A stretch of 64,000 nt of DNA from Trichuris trichiura (Eukaryota; Nematoda; Enoplea; Trichinellida; Trichuridae): NCBI GenBank assembly GCA_037903355.1, contig JBAJFE010000015.1, forward strand, positions 682,001 to 746,000, read 5' to 3'. This document shows, in pieces, positions 25,612 to 34,889 of the stretch. Positions within the stretch are counted from its first letter, which is position 1. The number at the start of each line of letters is the position of its first letter. The notes under the pieces are model-generated. The model ran no database searches. It saw only the letters and a program-made list of their open reading frames with translations, and was not told where the DNA came from. Position numbers and translations under genes: made by a program.

Positions 25612-26060
25612 TTAGTAAAGTGAGCAGCATTTAGAGCGGGTGACAATGTTTGCCCATAGTTCGTTTATTTCTGCTCCTTGATCTCTGTTGTACGTCTCAT
25701 TGTGCCTGATGTATAGAGCTTCTTTGATTTTCCGAAAGCGTAAATTGCTTTCGTAGCATAAAACTTTCGGATGGAGAGTCTGGTTGCAACGTGCGGCGTG
25801 TTCCACGACCGCGGAGGCCTGTATTGCTTTGTCCATGGTAGTTTTTGGGTTCGCGATTTTCCTTCCACGTCGTCTTGTAGGGTTGGTGTCGTTGCTGAGA
25901 ATGTTTTTTGCGTTTTTCTAGGTGGTAAGGCCTTTCATATGTTCGTTGAACCTATGTTCTAAGGTGTTTCCCGCTGCCCCGATGTAGACTCCTGAGCAAG
26001 GACATTTGCGTAGACCAGCCCTGTTTTTTTGTTTTTTGGGATTTTGGTTTGTTTTAGGAC
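25612..26060 (-). pseudogene. Penelope-like GIY-YIG endonuclease domain, left arm
   Basis: C-terminal endonuclease domain of a Penelope-like element, which nicks target DNA for reverse transcription. In order: a CxC pair (KCPCSG), GVYIG (the GIY..YIG element), an HRFNEH segment with the catalytic arginine, then after an in-frame TAG a basic RRRGRKIANPK stretch, SAVVEHAARC with a Cys/His pair, and the RKIKEALYI segment with the expected catalytic glutamate; it ends at a stop near 25612. The same TAG occurs in the right-arm copy. There is no upstream reverse transcriptase, so this is a 5'-truncated, non-functional end. Confidence 0.8.
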
Positions 26061-26075
26061 CATTCTCCGGAAGGA

Positions 26076-26208
26076 CAAAACCAAAATCCCAAAAACCACA
26101 AGAGTAGGGCTGGTCTACGCAATCAAATGCCCTTGTTCAGGAGTCTACATCAGGGAAACGGGAAACACACTAGAACATAGATTCAACGAACATATGAAAG
26201 GCCTTTGA
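26076..26208 (+). pseudogene. Penelope GIY-YIG start, short third copy
   Basis: Encodes the CPCSGVYI-type segment with GVYIRETGNTLEHRFNEHMK and then stops at GGCCTTTGA. ETG at this point is closer to the usual Penelope sequence than the AAG of the outer copies, but YIG has become YIR. Lies in the middle of the inverted array. Confidence 0.65.
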
Positions 26209-26729
26209 ACATAGACATTTGCGTAGACCAGCCCTGTTCTTTTGTTTTTTCGGATTTTGGTTTGTTTCAGGACCATTCTCTGGAAGGACAAAACCAAAAT
26301 CCCAAAAAACAAAAGAACAGGGCTGGTCTACGCAAATGTCCTTGTTCAGGAGTCTACATCGGGGCAGCGGGAAACACCTTAGAACATAGGTTCAACGAAC
26401 ATATGAAAGGCCTTACCACCTAGAAAAACGCAAAAAACATTCTCAGCAACGACACCAACCCTACAAGACGACGTGGAAGGAAAATCGCGAACCCAAAAAC
26501 TACCATGGACAAAGCAATACAGGCCTCCGCGGTCGTGGAACACGCCGCACGTTGCAACCAGACTCTCCATCCGAAAGTTTTATGCTACGAAAGCAATTTA
26601 CGCTTACGGAAAATCAAAGAAGCTCTATACATCAGGCACAATGAGACGTACAACAGAGATCAAAGAGCAGAAATAAACGAACTATGGGCAAACATTGTCA
26701 CCCGCTCTAAATGCTGCTCACTTTACTAA
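26205..26729 (+). pseudogene. Penelope-like GIY-YIG endonuclease domain, right arm
   Basis: Plus-strand copy of the endonuclease end described for 25612-26060. One frame runs from about 26310 (RKCPCSGVYIG) through HRFNEHMKG, an in-frame TAG at 26421-26423, and on in the same frame to the stop at 26727-26729. Near the end it carries EINELWANIV, the Trp-containing segment that closes these domains. It differs from the left arm at only a few positions by eye (for example LRLRK against LRFRK). The stretch before 26285 is an inverted fragment rather than true N-terminus. Confidence 0.8.
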
Positions 26730-26776
26730 ACATACAAAGAAAACAAAGAACTACGGATCAAAACCAACAAAATGGA

Positions 26777-26789
26777 GAACCTTAAAATT
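26777..26789. repeat. Target-site duplication, left copy (13 bp)
   Basis: AGAACCTTAAAAT, repeated exactly at 27065-27077. The uninterrupted site is seen once in the left arm (reverse complement near 25555). Confidence 0.8.
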
Positions 26790-26851
26790 GAAAGAATCTT
26801 TATTACGGATTTTCTCCCGTTGAGAAGTAAAATAAAAAGATTTTTTTTCTT

Positions 26852-26891
26852 TCCGAAGCTTTCGGGTCTGCCGCGAACCGTCTTCAGCGGT
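26852..26891 (-). ncRNA. Hammerhead ribozyme motif (family A variant)
   Basis: CTGAAGA (26887-26881), stem II CGGTTC/GACCCG with one mismatch, loop GCGGCA, GAAAGCTT, then CGG. Stem I is CCG with CGG. Core intact. Confidence 0.65.
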
Positions 26892-26920
26892 CCAATGAAG
26901 CGTGTGGTCCACTTCATTGG

Positions 26921-26963
26921 ACCGCTCAAGACGGGTCGCGGCAGACATGAAAGCTTCGCAAAG
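26921..26963 (+). ncRNA. Hammerhead-like motif, mutated core (family A variant)
   Basis: CTCAAGA (expected CTGAAGA), stem II CGGGTC/GACATG with two weakened pairs, loop GCGGCA, then GAAAGCTT and CGC. Probably inactive partner of the core at 26852-26891. Confidence 0.5.
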
Positions 26964-27064
26964 AAAAAAATTTTTTTATTTTACCTCTCAACGGGAGAAA
27001 ATGCGTAATAAAAATACTTTCAGTATGAAAACATACGCTCCCGTACAAAAGCATCATATTTTCA

Positions 27065-27077
27065 AGAACCTTAAAAT
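27065..27077. repeat. Target-site duplication, right copy (13 bp)
   Basis: AGAACCTTAAAAT, identical to 26777-26789. Confidence 0.8.
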
Positions 27078-27262
27078 GAAATTTCTGAAGAACAACATAT
27101 ATCCACAACAAGAAAAATGGCTAGCTGACAGACAGAAGATGAGGACACAAGGAAATCTACTTTAAAACATTCGACTTTAAACAGTTAAAACATCCCCGCG
27201 CAACACCCATTACGTCATTTTAACACCGTGAAAATTTCGTTACTTCATTGCTTTATTTTAAC

Positions 27263-27303
27263 ACTGCTGAAGACGGGTCTCGTTTGACCCGAAAGCTCCG
27301 GAA
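27263..27303 (+). ncRNA. Hammerhead ribozyme motif (family A)
   Basis: CTGAAGA (27267-27273), perfect stem II CGGGTC/GACCCG, GAAAGCTC, CGG. Mirror partner of 25326-25366 at the other end of the array. Confidence 0.75.
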
Positions 27304-27375
27304 TAATAAAAATATTATCAACGGCACAAACTTTCCGTAAAAGAAACTCGACAAGAAGTTGCTTTGAAAATGCCA

Positions 27376-28782
27376 TCTTTAATAAAGTTAGTTCTGAAAC
27401 AACTCACATCCGTTTTATTACGGTTTTAGACAGCTCATTAACCTTTTCTTCGATAAAATCAATTGTTTTGTGTCCCTGATAGATTCATACTTCCTCTAAC
27501 GTAAATAACCTATTTTTGCGTGTTGGTCGTGCTTACCCTAAAGAAATGGTCTTAAAGGCGGTTACTTCCTACACAACTGGCTTACTTTTAACAGTTGAAA
27601 AGAGAAAGCACTCTACGTATTACTTGTAATGTGCTGCCTTCGGCAAACGTAGAGCTTATTTTAAGGAAGTGTGAAATAAGAAGTCAGAAAAACTGTAAAT
27701 TTGCTGAACAGATCAGAGCTTGACGTCAACAAAAGGCCACCTTATGCTGAATTTTGGAAATGGAAGCCAGTACAACACATAATTTACTCTTTGAGATCTG
27801 CCACTGCTAATCATCTCTTCAAATTTTCAAACTTAAGAATTAGCATTGGTCAGATCGTAACAAAGCTTACAACTTAAAGATCGTAATAGTATCTGCACGC
27901 TGAATTTCATTTAAAAAGTGCACATTCTGTACCTTGATAAAATTATGATTTAATTGGCTTGGGACATACATTTCTTATAGTAATAATGTCGCTGTATCCT
28001 CCGCTAATTTCAGGCAGGTTTAATCTTAGTGCTACCGAATCCAATATATTCTCTAAGGAAAGATTCGTCGCCTCGCTTAGACGTTTGCTTTTAAGCATAA
28101 TGACTCCGCTTTTCAAACAGGTGCTACGTTGAACTTCTACTTAAAGGCTTAAAGGCTTACTCAGGGCCAGTTAAGTTTCCTACATTTGTTATAAGTAAAT
28201 GTCTAGCCTTCTAATTCTGCACTGCTATTATAGCCACATATTACGGAGGGGTGCTCTTACTGATACTGATAAGTGGCATTTCCTGTTCGTCCATTCTTTC
28301 TTCTTTTCTGGCACCGTTGAACGGTTTAAGCTTCCTTTCTATTCTCAGTAAAAGGATAAAATGCAAACTTACCAAATTCTTCTCATCGTCGGCTGGAATG
28401 TCATGGCGTAGGCGACCGACTGTGGCCATATAAGCAGAAGAATTAAACAAAAAACCAATAAAAATTTTGCGGATAACGAAGGCAACGCAATAATCACAAG
28501 TGTGCATAAAACAAATGGTAATACGCAGAAATGAATTGTAGTTGCGGCTTTCAGTTGTTCATCGCTACTGTTGGCGTTGCATTGCAGCTAGCTTGTTGTG
28601 CTTGTGTGCGTTTTCGTATCAAGTATTTGTTGCGCGGTTACCGATTATCACCTTGTTAATGGCCAGTAGTCGCTGGTGCCCACTTGCCTACAAAGAGCTG
28701 CCATACGCTGCGCTGAACGAAGCCAGGCATTGGGAATTAACACATACCAGTTTTTGAATCGAAAATTGACGGTTGCAGAGGA
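27376..28782. other. Intergenic, no gene seen
   Basis: Frames at 28241-28507 on both strands overlap and carry no motif. Confidence 0.4.
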
Positions 28783-28870
28783 AAAAGAACGTCTCTATGA
28801 ATACACTGCGCAGGCTTGGCTTGCTATTCCAAGCCAAGCCTGCGCAGTGTATTCATAGAGACGTTCTTTT
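28783..28870. repeat. Perfect 41-bp inverted repeat with 6-base loop
   Basis: 28783-28823 and 28830-28870 are exact reverse complements around CTATTC. The innermost part is GGCTTGGCTTG/CAAGCCAAGCC. No hammerhead box, target duplication or similarity to the other palindromes was seen. A transcript would form an unbroken 41-bp hairpin. Confidence 0.9.
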
Positions 28871-29988
28871 ATGCAATCCGAAGTTGCGAAGATGTTTAAA
28901 AAAGACATGAGACCATTTGAGTGTATACGTCGTTACGGCTTCCTTTTGCGTTCGCTGATCTACCAACGTATTAATGTCACCTGAAAAAGAGTGGACATAA
29001 ATAAGTATTCTTTTGTAGCACTTATTGAATTTTTGAAAAGTTGTGTAGCAATAGACTAATGAACATTTAAGGAACGAACGTTATACTTTGTTGCTCTGGT
29101 ACCATCCCTGTTGCCCAGGATGCTTTCATATCTGCGAATAAACACAAAACAGGTAAAAAATGTATCACCTGAAATTTCCTTTCCAACAGGAAAGGTGGAA
29201 CTGGAGTGGGATGAAAGAAACGCAGCCACACGAACCAGCCGTTTTTATCAAATAAAAAGGCAAACGCTCAACGTGACCTCACTTTGCTCCTGTTATCTTA
29301 TCCAACGATTGGTTGCCTTAAGCAAACAGTGCACACGACCCAATTATCTGTCGACCGAATTGCAATAAGCGATGATGCTGCGCAATACTGAACGTTATGC
29401 TTAAAGTGATTTGCCTGAGGCTGTTGGACACAAATTTTATCTCTCTCTTATCTAATGCAAGTCGATATGGCCATGATATTGCATTTATCGCATGTCTCAG
29501 CTTATCTCTTCAGCTACTAACCGTTTTCTATCACAAATTATTGCAAATTTGTATCACATGCAACAAAGTACTCACCTACTTTATATGACCATATTGCATT
29601 ATAACTTGTTGCATATAATTTCATAATGGTTTATGAAAATGCGAGTAATAAAAGCTTATTTAAATTAGCGTAGCCTACGGAAAACTGTTCTTTGCGTCTT
29701 CAGCGCGAAACTGTTTCATAAAACATTTTGATTTTGAGTTCATAATAATTTATGACTATTCTTGGTCAGAGTTACTCGTGTTCTGGTTGTCGATGCTAAG
29801 AAAAGGATTTTAAATTGGCAGTTCTATGCAGCACAATCTAACGAATGAACAAGACAATTCAGAAAATTCCATGAATGTTTTGCCTTTTATTATTGCCAAT
29901 AAAATATTTTTTGAATGCATTTTTTCAGCCCAGGCATAAAGCCATACAACAGTAGTCATGAACAGCGAGCGGTCTTGTTAATTAAACC
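28871..29988. other. Intergenic, no gene seen
   Basis: Short frames (29111-29368, 29397-29588) without motif. Confidence 0.4.
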
Positions 29989-30001
29989 AATCTTCAATCA
30001 T
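29989..30001. repeat. Target-site duplication, left copy (13 bp)
   Basis: AATCTTCAATCAT, repeated exactly at 30149-30161. Confidence 0.85.
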
Positions 30002-30148
30002 GAAAATGGGGTTTCTTCGTACGGGACCGTATGTTTTCATAATGCAAAGGTTTTATTACGGAATAGTTCCCGTTTTAATGCGCGTAAACTCCGGAGTTTA
30101 CGCGTATTAAAACGGGAACTATTCCGTAATAAAACCTTTGCATTATGA
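30002..30148. mobile_element. Palindromic Penelope-derived element, family A relative, 147 bp
   Basis: Flanked by an exact 13-bp duplication. Two 56-bp arms (30037-30092, 30093-30148) match at all but one position. A single tail on the left (CTTCGTACGGGACCGTATG) matches the family-A tail. There is no hammerhead core; the axis lies in ACTCC|GGAGT, the place of the hammerhead cut site in the related elements. Confidence 0.85.
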
Positions 30149-30161
30149 AATCTTCAATCAT
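30149..30161. repeat. Target-site duplication, right copy (13 bp)
   Basis: AATCTTCAATCAT, identical to 29989-30001. Confidence 0.85.
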
Positions 30162-30187
30162 TATAATTCTATACAATTGGATTCTAC

Positions 30188-30737
<550 letters not shown>

Positions 30738-31109
30738 TAATAATAATAATAATAAAGAAAGTTCGGCAGTATAGATGCTCATTTGCATAAAAATGTAATG
30801 CTTGGTGTTGCTAAGCGTATTTGACATTTTATTTCATTGCATCACAACTTCAAATGATTAGTACACGATAAAAACTGTTTATTGATAGAGAAAAAGTTAT
30901 AGCAGACGTTTCTGGGTTCTTCTTCCCTATTGTCAATATTTGTGGGAACTGAAACTGTTGGCCATGACAGGACTTCAAGTTGGATCTCAAAATGTCATTC
31001 CTTCCATTTCGGCAAGCTGTCTCTTTCAGCTTCCGCATCATTAGTACTAGCAGTATGTTGTATTAGTATTACGAGCGAAGAAAGGGCGTTTTTCAACGGA
31101 CACGTTTTA

Positions 31110-31272
31110 TGTTCATAAGAGTTCGCGGTGCTTTTTGTCCGTTTTTTATTGACAAAGACGTTGCCCAGGGGTAAAGTTCCGTTGAAGATGGTTCCTACAG
31201 TGTACGGAAAGCTCTAGGGAAATTTTTTGTCAATAAAAAGGACAAAAATCACTGTGAACTTTTAGGAGTACT
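31110..31272. mobile_element. Foldback element with degenerate hammerhead core
   Basis: Arms of about 37 bp: AGTTCGCGGTGCTTTTTGTCC with TTTATTGACAAA, against TTTGTCAATAAAAAGGAC with CACTGTGAACTTTT. The centre reads CCGTTGAAGATGG and then GGAAAGCTC, which resembles the hammerhead boxes with CTGA changed to TTGA and a poor stem II. This is a fourth arm family. Confidence 0.6.
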
Positions 31273-33112
31273 ACTACTAGTAGTAGTAACAATAAGTTCT
31301 AGAGAAAATCTAATACCGCTACGCATTTAACTGGTCGGCAGCTAAAGCTGATAGAAGTTTGCATGGATGTCACCACTAAACGCGTAAATAGACCTGCAAG
31401 CGAGTAGCAGTGGTAGGGAAAATTAGGAAGAGGAAGAAAAACGACGTGCTGTTACTAGATGCCACCCTACCAATCTTGTACGTAGCATTAAAGTGTGAAT
31501 TTTTTGCGTTTGTGTCAATATCGTTCAAGCGATTTTTATGTACACTTTATTGACACTCAAAAAGCTCACACACTTCCCAACGGTGCGATAGAGCACTTTT
31601 GTAATGCGTAGGGCTGCACTCACATTGATGCAGCTTATTGGGGTTGTAATCAAAGCGTTCGAGAATTAGAAACCGCTGAATGTAGAAATTTTATTCTAAG
31701 CTTTCGAAACTGGGCAGTTATATTGCCAGAGATTTTTGCGGAAATTAATTAAAAATCGCTGAAAACGGAAGAATGCATTTAAATTTTTATGTATTCTAAA
31801 CCAACCCACTGATACTAGCAATCCCGCAAAGTTATGCCATAAGACTTATTCAACCTGTAAAGGATGTTGCACTTGCATAGAAAGTTCGCGAGGAACTACT
31901 GGCCAACTTCTCGTTTTAAAATAATATTATTTCACCGAAGCTTTAGGTGTTCCATTCATTACACGCTAATTACGGATAACGATTGATCAGAAAAGGATGA
32001 TCCCTTCACGTGAACTTTAAGCAGTCTAATAGAAAATTTTTTTTCAAGTAAAAGTTTACAAAAAACCTATTAAAGAGAAAAACAATAGAAAGATTACGGT
32101 AAAGCGCCATGAAAAAAAGAATTATTCGTTTAAAAGTTTCACAAAAATCTGAGTGTTACGCCCAGTATGTAAAACAGCACGCGACAAAGGCGACGTCTGG
32201 ACTAGCACAACTGCGCACTTCACTGTTAACGCGATGAGTCACTCTCTGTTTTTTCCCTTTCGCTTGTACTCGCTTGCTTTGTCCGAATAAACGTTGCTAA
32301 CAGTCCAGCGTGCCCTGCCTGGCCTACCGCTCTTAGAGAACTGTCCTGGGCTGTTCACTGGAACAGCACACCGACATAACACTGAGCCTTAGAAAAAGAT
32401 TGTAGGCATACAAAACCCCAACACAAGTCGTACACACTGTGTGAGTTACGCGATGGTAAACAGATGCCTTTCATACCTCTAATCAAGTAGACGTAGAAAG
32501 TTACAGTCTTAATGCGTGCGACGAAATTTCCCAAGATTTTGAGGATTAATTGTTACTGCACTGGAAAAATCGTTAATCTTTTTCTATGGAACCTGTTAGT
32601 ACGTTTACACTGCTATGCAAGAATATTTTGCAGACTAGTTCAGTATAAAATTCAGAATATAAAACAGCGACGAGTATATCGAAGAAACTGATTCCACCTT
32701 TAGGTGAATGGAAGTAAGCATTCATGGATCCTTTGAATATGCTGCTTGAGGGGCCACAAACTTAACCTCTATATTATAATAAAAACGCGAAGAAATTCTG
32801 GAAGGCGAAGCTGATAATACCTTGCTCATCATCGAAATAGATCAGGTATTTGCACTTCCATGTAGTGAAACAATCGCACAGCAGCTTTTCATAGAACATT
32901 GCGACGATGAAACTGAAGCAAAGGGTTTGTAAGCTGCCAAACCGTATAGGCAACAATGTTGACATGCCAGTTGCAAAACAAAAAAAGCCTTAAAGTTACA
33001 TGAGAACGATAGTCGTTGAAAAGAATTTGTGGCTCATTCAAACGCAGCACAAGACAACATAACCCAAGTAAATAAGGACAAATACATTCACGAAAAACTA
33101 AAGAAAAATCAC
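31273..33112. other. Intergenic, no gene seen
   Basis: No supported feature. The minus frame 32774-32965 has no motif. Confidence 0.4.
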
Positions 33113-33118
33113 TATAAA
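33113..33118 (+). promoter_or_regulatory. Possible TATA box
   Basis: CTATAAAAC lies 36 bases before the ATG of the secreted-protein pseudogene. Chance is possible in AT-rich DNA. Confidence 0.25.
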
Positions 33119-33153
33119 ACAGGGCGGCGTTAATACCCTCTGCAAAGTCGAAA

Positions 33154-33952
33154 ATGGTAAAGCTGCTTCATCACGCAGTCATTGCCAGTCTATTCACGCT
33201 TCAACTGCACCCATGCACCGCAGATTTCCGTCACCCCAGTTATGGATTTGGCCGTCCGGCTCAACCTATAGCAGGGTCCGGACCACGACCGCCGCCTGAT
33301 CATTCCGGTTAGCCTAGTCCAACCGACTTGCCTGGTCACCACAGTCGCCTTCGCCCATACAATCCATCCACTCCTCCCAGTCTTCATGATTTTTCTGATC
33401 TGCAAAGTCCACCCTTTCTGCCTTGCCTTCCCAGTCCCCTGGTCATCATGGTTGCCATGGTCAGCCGGGTCTATTTATTCCTCCCAGCCGCCATGATTTT
33501 ACCGATCAGCCTGGTCCTCCTGTGCGGCCAAGTAAACCTGGTCCCCCTGGTCGTCACGGTCGCTATAATAATCCTCCAATACCCCTGCCCCCACCAGGTC
33601 TGCACATGCCAGGGCATCAGTCCCATTACAGCTACTCATCAGTCGGCTTACCAAGCTTACCAAGTCCTTACGACACACAGGTTGTTCACGATTACGGTCA
33701 TCCCGGTGAAACTCTAGCGCCTGCACCATCCCTACATACTCCTCAGAGGCAAGAGCACGAGCCGGATGAAGGAGAACCATCAGTCACCTTAAAAGATGTA
33801 CCTGGTCGCACGGTGACTACGGCCCACAACTGCCATTAAAAGTTCTGCACACGTCATGGCATTATCCTCATCACAGCAGCCCACCAACCGGTTTCGAAGC
33901 TGCAGCTGCCTCAAAACTTCTTCACGAGAGACAATGCGTAAAGCAGCATTAA
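33154..33952 (+). pseudogene. Broken gene for a secreted Pro/His/Gly-rich protein
   Basis: Begins with ATG and a clear signal peptide (MVKLLHHAVIASLFTLQL, cut probably near CTA-D), then RHPSYGFGRPAQP and Pro-rich sequence. An in-frame TAG lies at 33310-33312 (codon 53). The same frame then continues with LPGHHSRLRPYNPS and PPSLHDFSDLQSPP. Near 33405-33435 coding sense shifts frame to QSPGHHGCHGQPG, PPSRHDFTDQPGPP and KPGPPGRHGRYNNPP. These are clearly repeats of the first block (PGHHxR..., PPSxHDFxD...PP), which proves the two frames belong together. A second shift near 33800-33815 gives GDYGPQLPLKVLHTSWHYP to the TAA at 33950-33952. The character is collagen-like or cuticle/matrix-like, but no family is recognised. 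Either a recent pseudogene or assembly indels. Confidence 0.6.
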
Positions 33953-34177
33953 TGGTAGTGAATACCATAACGGGTAAACCTGCTGCTGTTTCCTTGGATC
34001 ATTTACTGTGCCTACCTGATTGTAATGCTTTATATGCAGTGCAAATAAATGCATGGTTGGTTGAAGGCATTTCTTTGAACGCACCGCTTACTGATTCGGC
34101 TGCTTAACTTATTAATAATAACCGCAATGGAGTGCAGCGCGAACAAGCTTGTCGTTTCAAAAAAATGAAAGGTTATG

Positions 34178-34499
34178 AAAACCTATTGTTATCATTCACG
34201 GTCCCAACAAAGGATATGTAAGCAAACAATTATTGGCAAAACGCTTTGTTGCTACCGGTGAAACCAAGCGAAGTTGGGCTTTAGTTAAGTGCTACGTTGA
34301 TTTTGTAGACCGCAGTTGTCTACGGGGCGCTAACGCAAAAACGATTGAGAAACTATGGCTTAACGAGCAGAACGACTACCTGAAACTAGCACGAATTGTG
34401 ATCAATCTAACTCAGGGATGGGAAATGCCCGGCCTGCGAATCATTCCCTCCCACTCGCTGGGGCAACCGCACATGGATGCGAGATTCAGTGAAATGTGA
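34178..34499 (+). CDS. Unidentified ORF or exon
   Basis: Open from just after a TGA (34175-34177) to the stop at 34497-34499. The first ATG is at 34233 (88 codons), but sense-like sequence starts earlier (KPIVIIHGPNKGYVSKQLL). Composition is globular: a run with SWALVKCYVDFVDR, then NEQNDYLKLARIVINL. No domain is recognised and there is no clear acceptor upstream. It might be an exon, a retrocopy fragment or chance. Confidence 0.25.
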
Positions 34500-34844
34500 C
34501 TGTGGGAGCTTATTTTTTGAAAATGCGATACACTTGTTATATGTGAACCCTAGTAATAACATAAACCTTGCGTAACAAGCAGACAGCATCAGCCCGGCTA
34601 GGAAGACTGCCCTGCTGTCGGCTCTCTGTCGACAAACCGAAATCGTTAGTTTTCAGAGGCAAAAAGTAAGCTGCACTAAAGTGCGCGTCAGAAGCGTAGA
34701 CCATTGGCCGCCTACCGACCTAAAGTATTATTCTTATCTCGCCTTATCGCTTTGTTCGAAGGGTGACTTAAATGAAGATACGTGCAAACAAAGCAGGCTA
34801 TAATTTTCGGTTTAGTTTTCTGTACGACCAGCGAATCGTCTTAT

Positions 34845-34889
34845 AAACGTCTAAATGGCCCACGGCTGCAAAAAGGTTGCCCGCCCCTG
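34845..34889. mobile_element. Possible solo hAT terminal repeat
   Basis: Read from 34889 on the minus strand: CAGGGGCGGGCAACCTTTTT, GCAGCCGTGGGCC, ATTTAGACG. This is a typical hAT end (CAGGGG...GGCAACCTTTTTGC). The other end and the target duplication were not found. Confidence 0.45.

Larger units (their letters stand above)
26790..27064. mobile_element. Palindromic hammerhead element, family A variant, 275 bp, nested
   Basis: Inserted in the right arm of the Penelope array between 13-bp duplications. Arms TTTATTACGGATTTTCTCCCG and its complement near 27001 enclose head-to-head ribozyme motifs; only the right side carries the extra tail TATGAAAACATACGCTCCCG. No coding capacity. Confidence 0.8.
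25225..27375. mobile_element. Inverted array of Penelope-like element 3' ends, family A
   Basis: A large inverted repeat. The left arm runs from the tail TTGGTACGGGACCGTATAG (25238) through a hammerhead (25326-25366), a 3' untranslated stretch and a minus-strand endonuclease end. The right arm repeats these in reverse order and ends with a plus-strand hammerhead (27263-27303) and TTTCCGTAAAAGAA. The middle (26060-26290) contains two more short, alternately oriented copies of the endonuclease start. The right arm is interrupted by a nested element (26790-27064). Arms are almost identical by eye, so the event is recent or the arms are being homogenised. Confidence 0.85.

Noticed and set aside
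33328..33717. 129-codon frame with hydrophobic second half
   Set aside because: Only its first part is sense. After about 33420 it is the wrong phase of the Pro-rich repeats.
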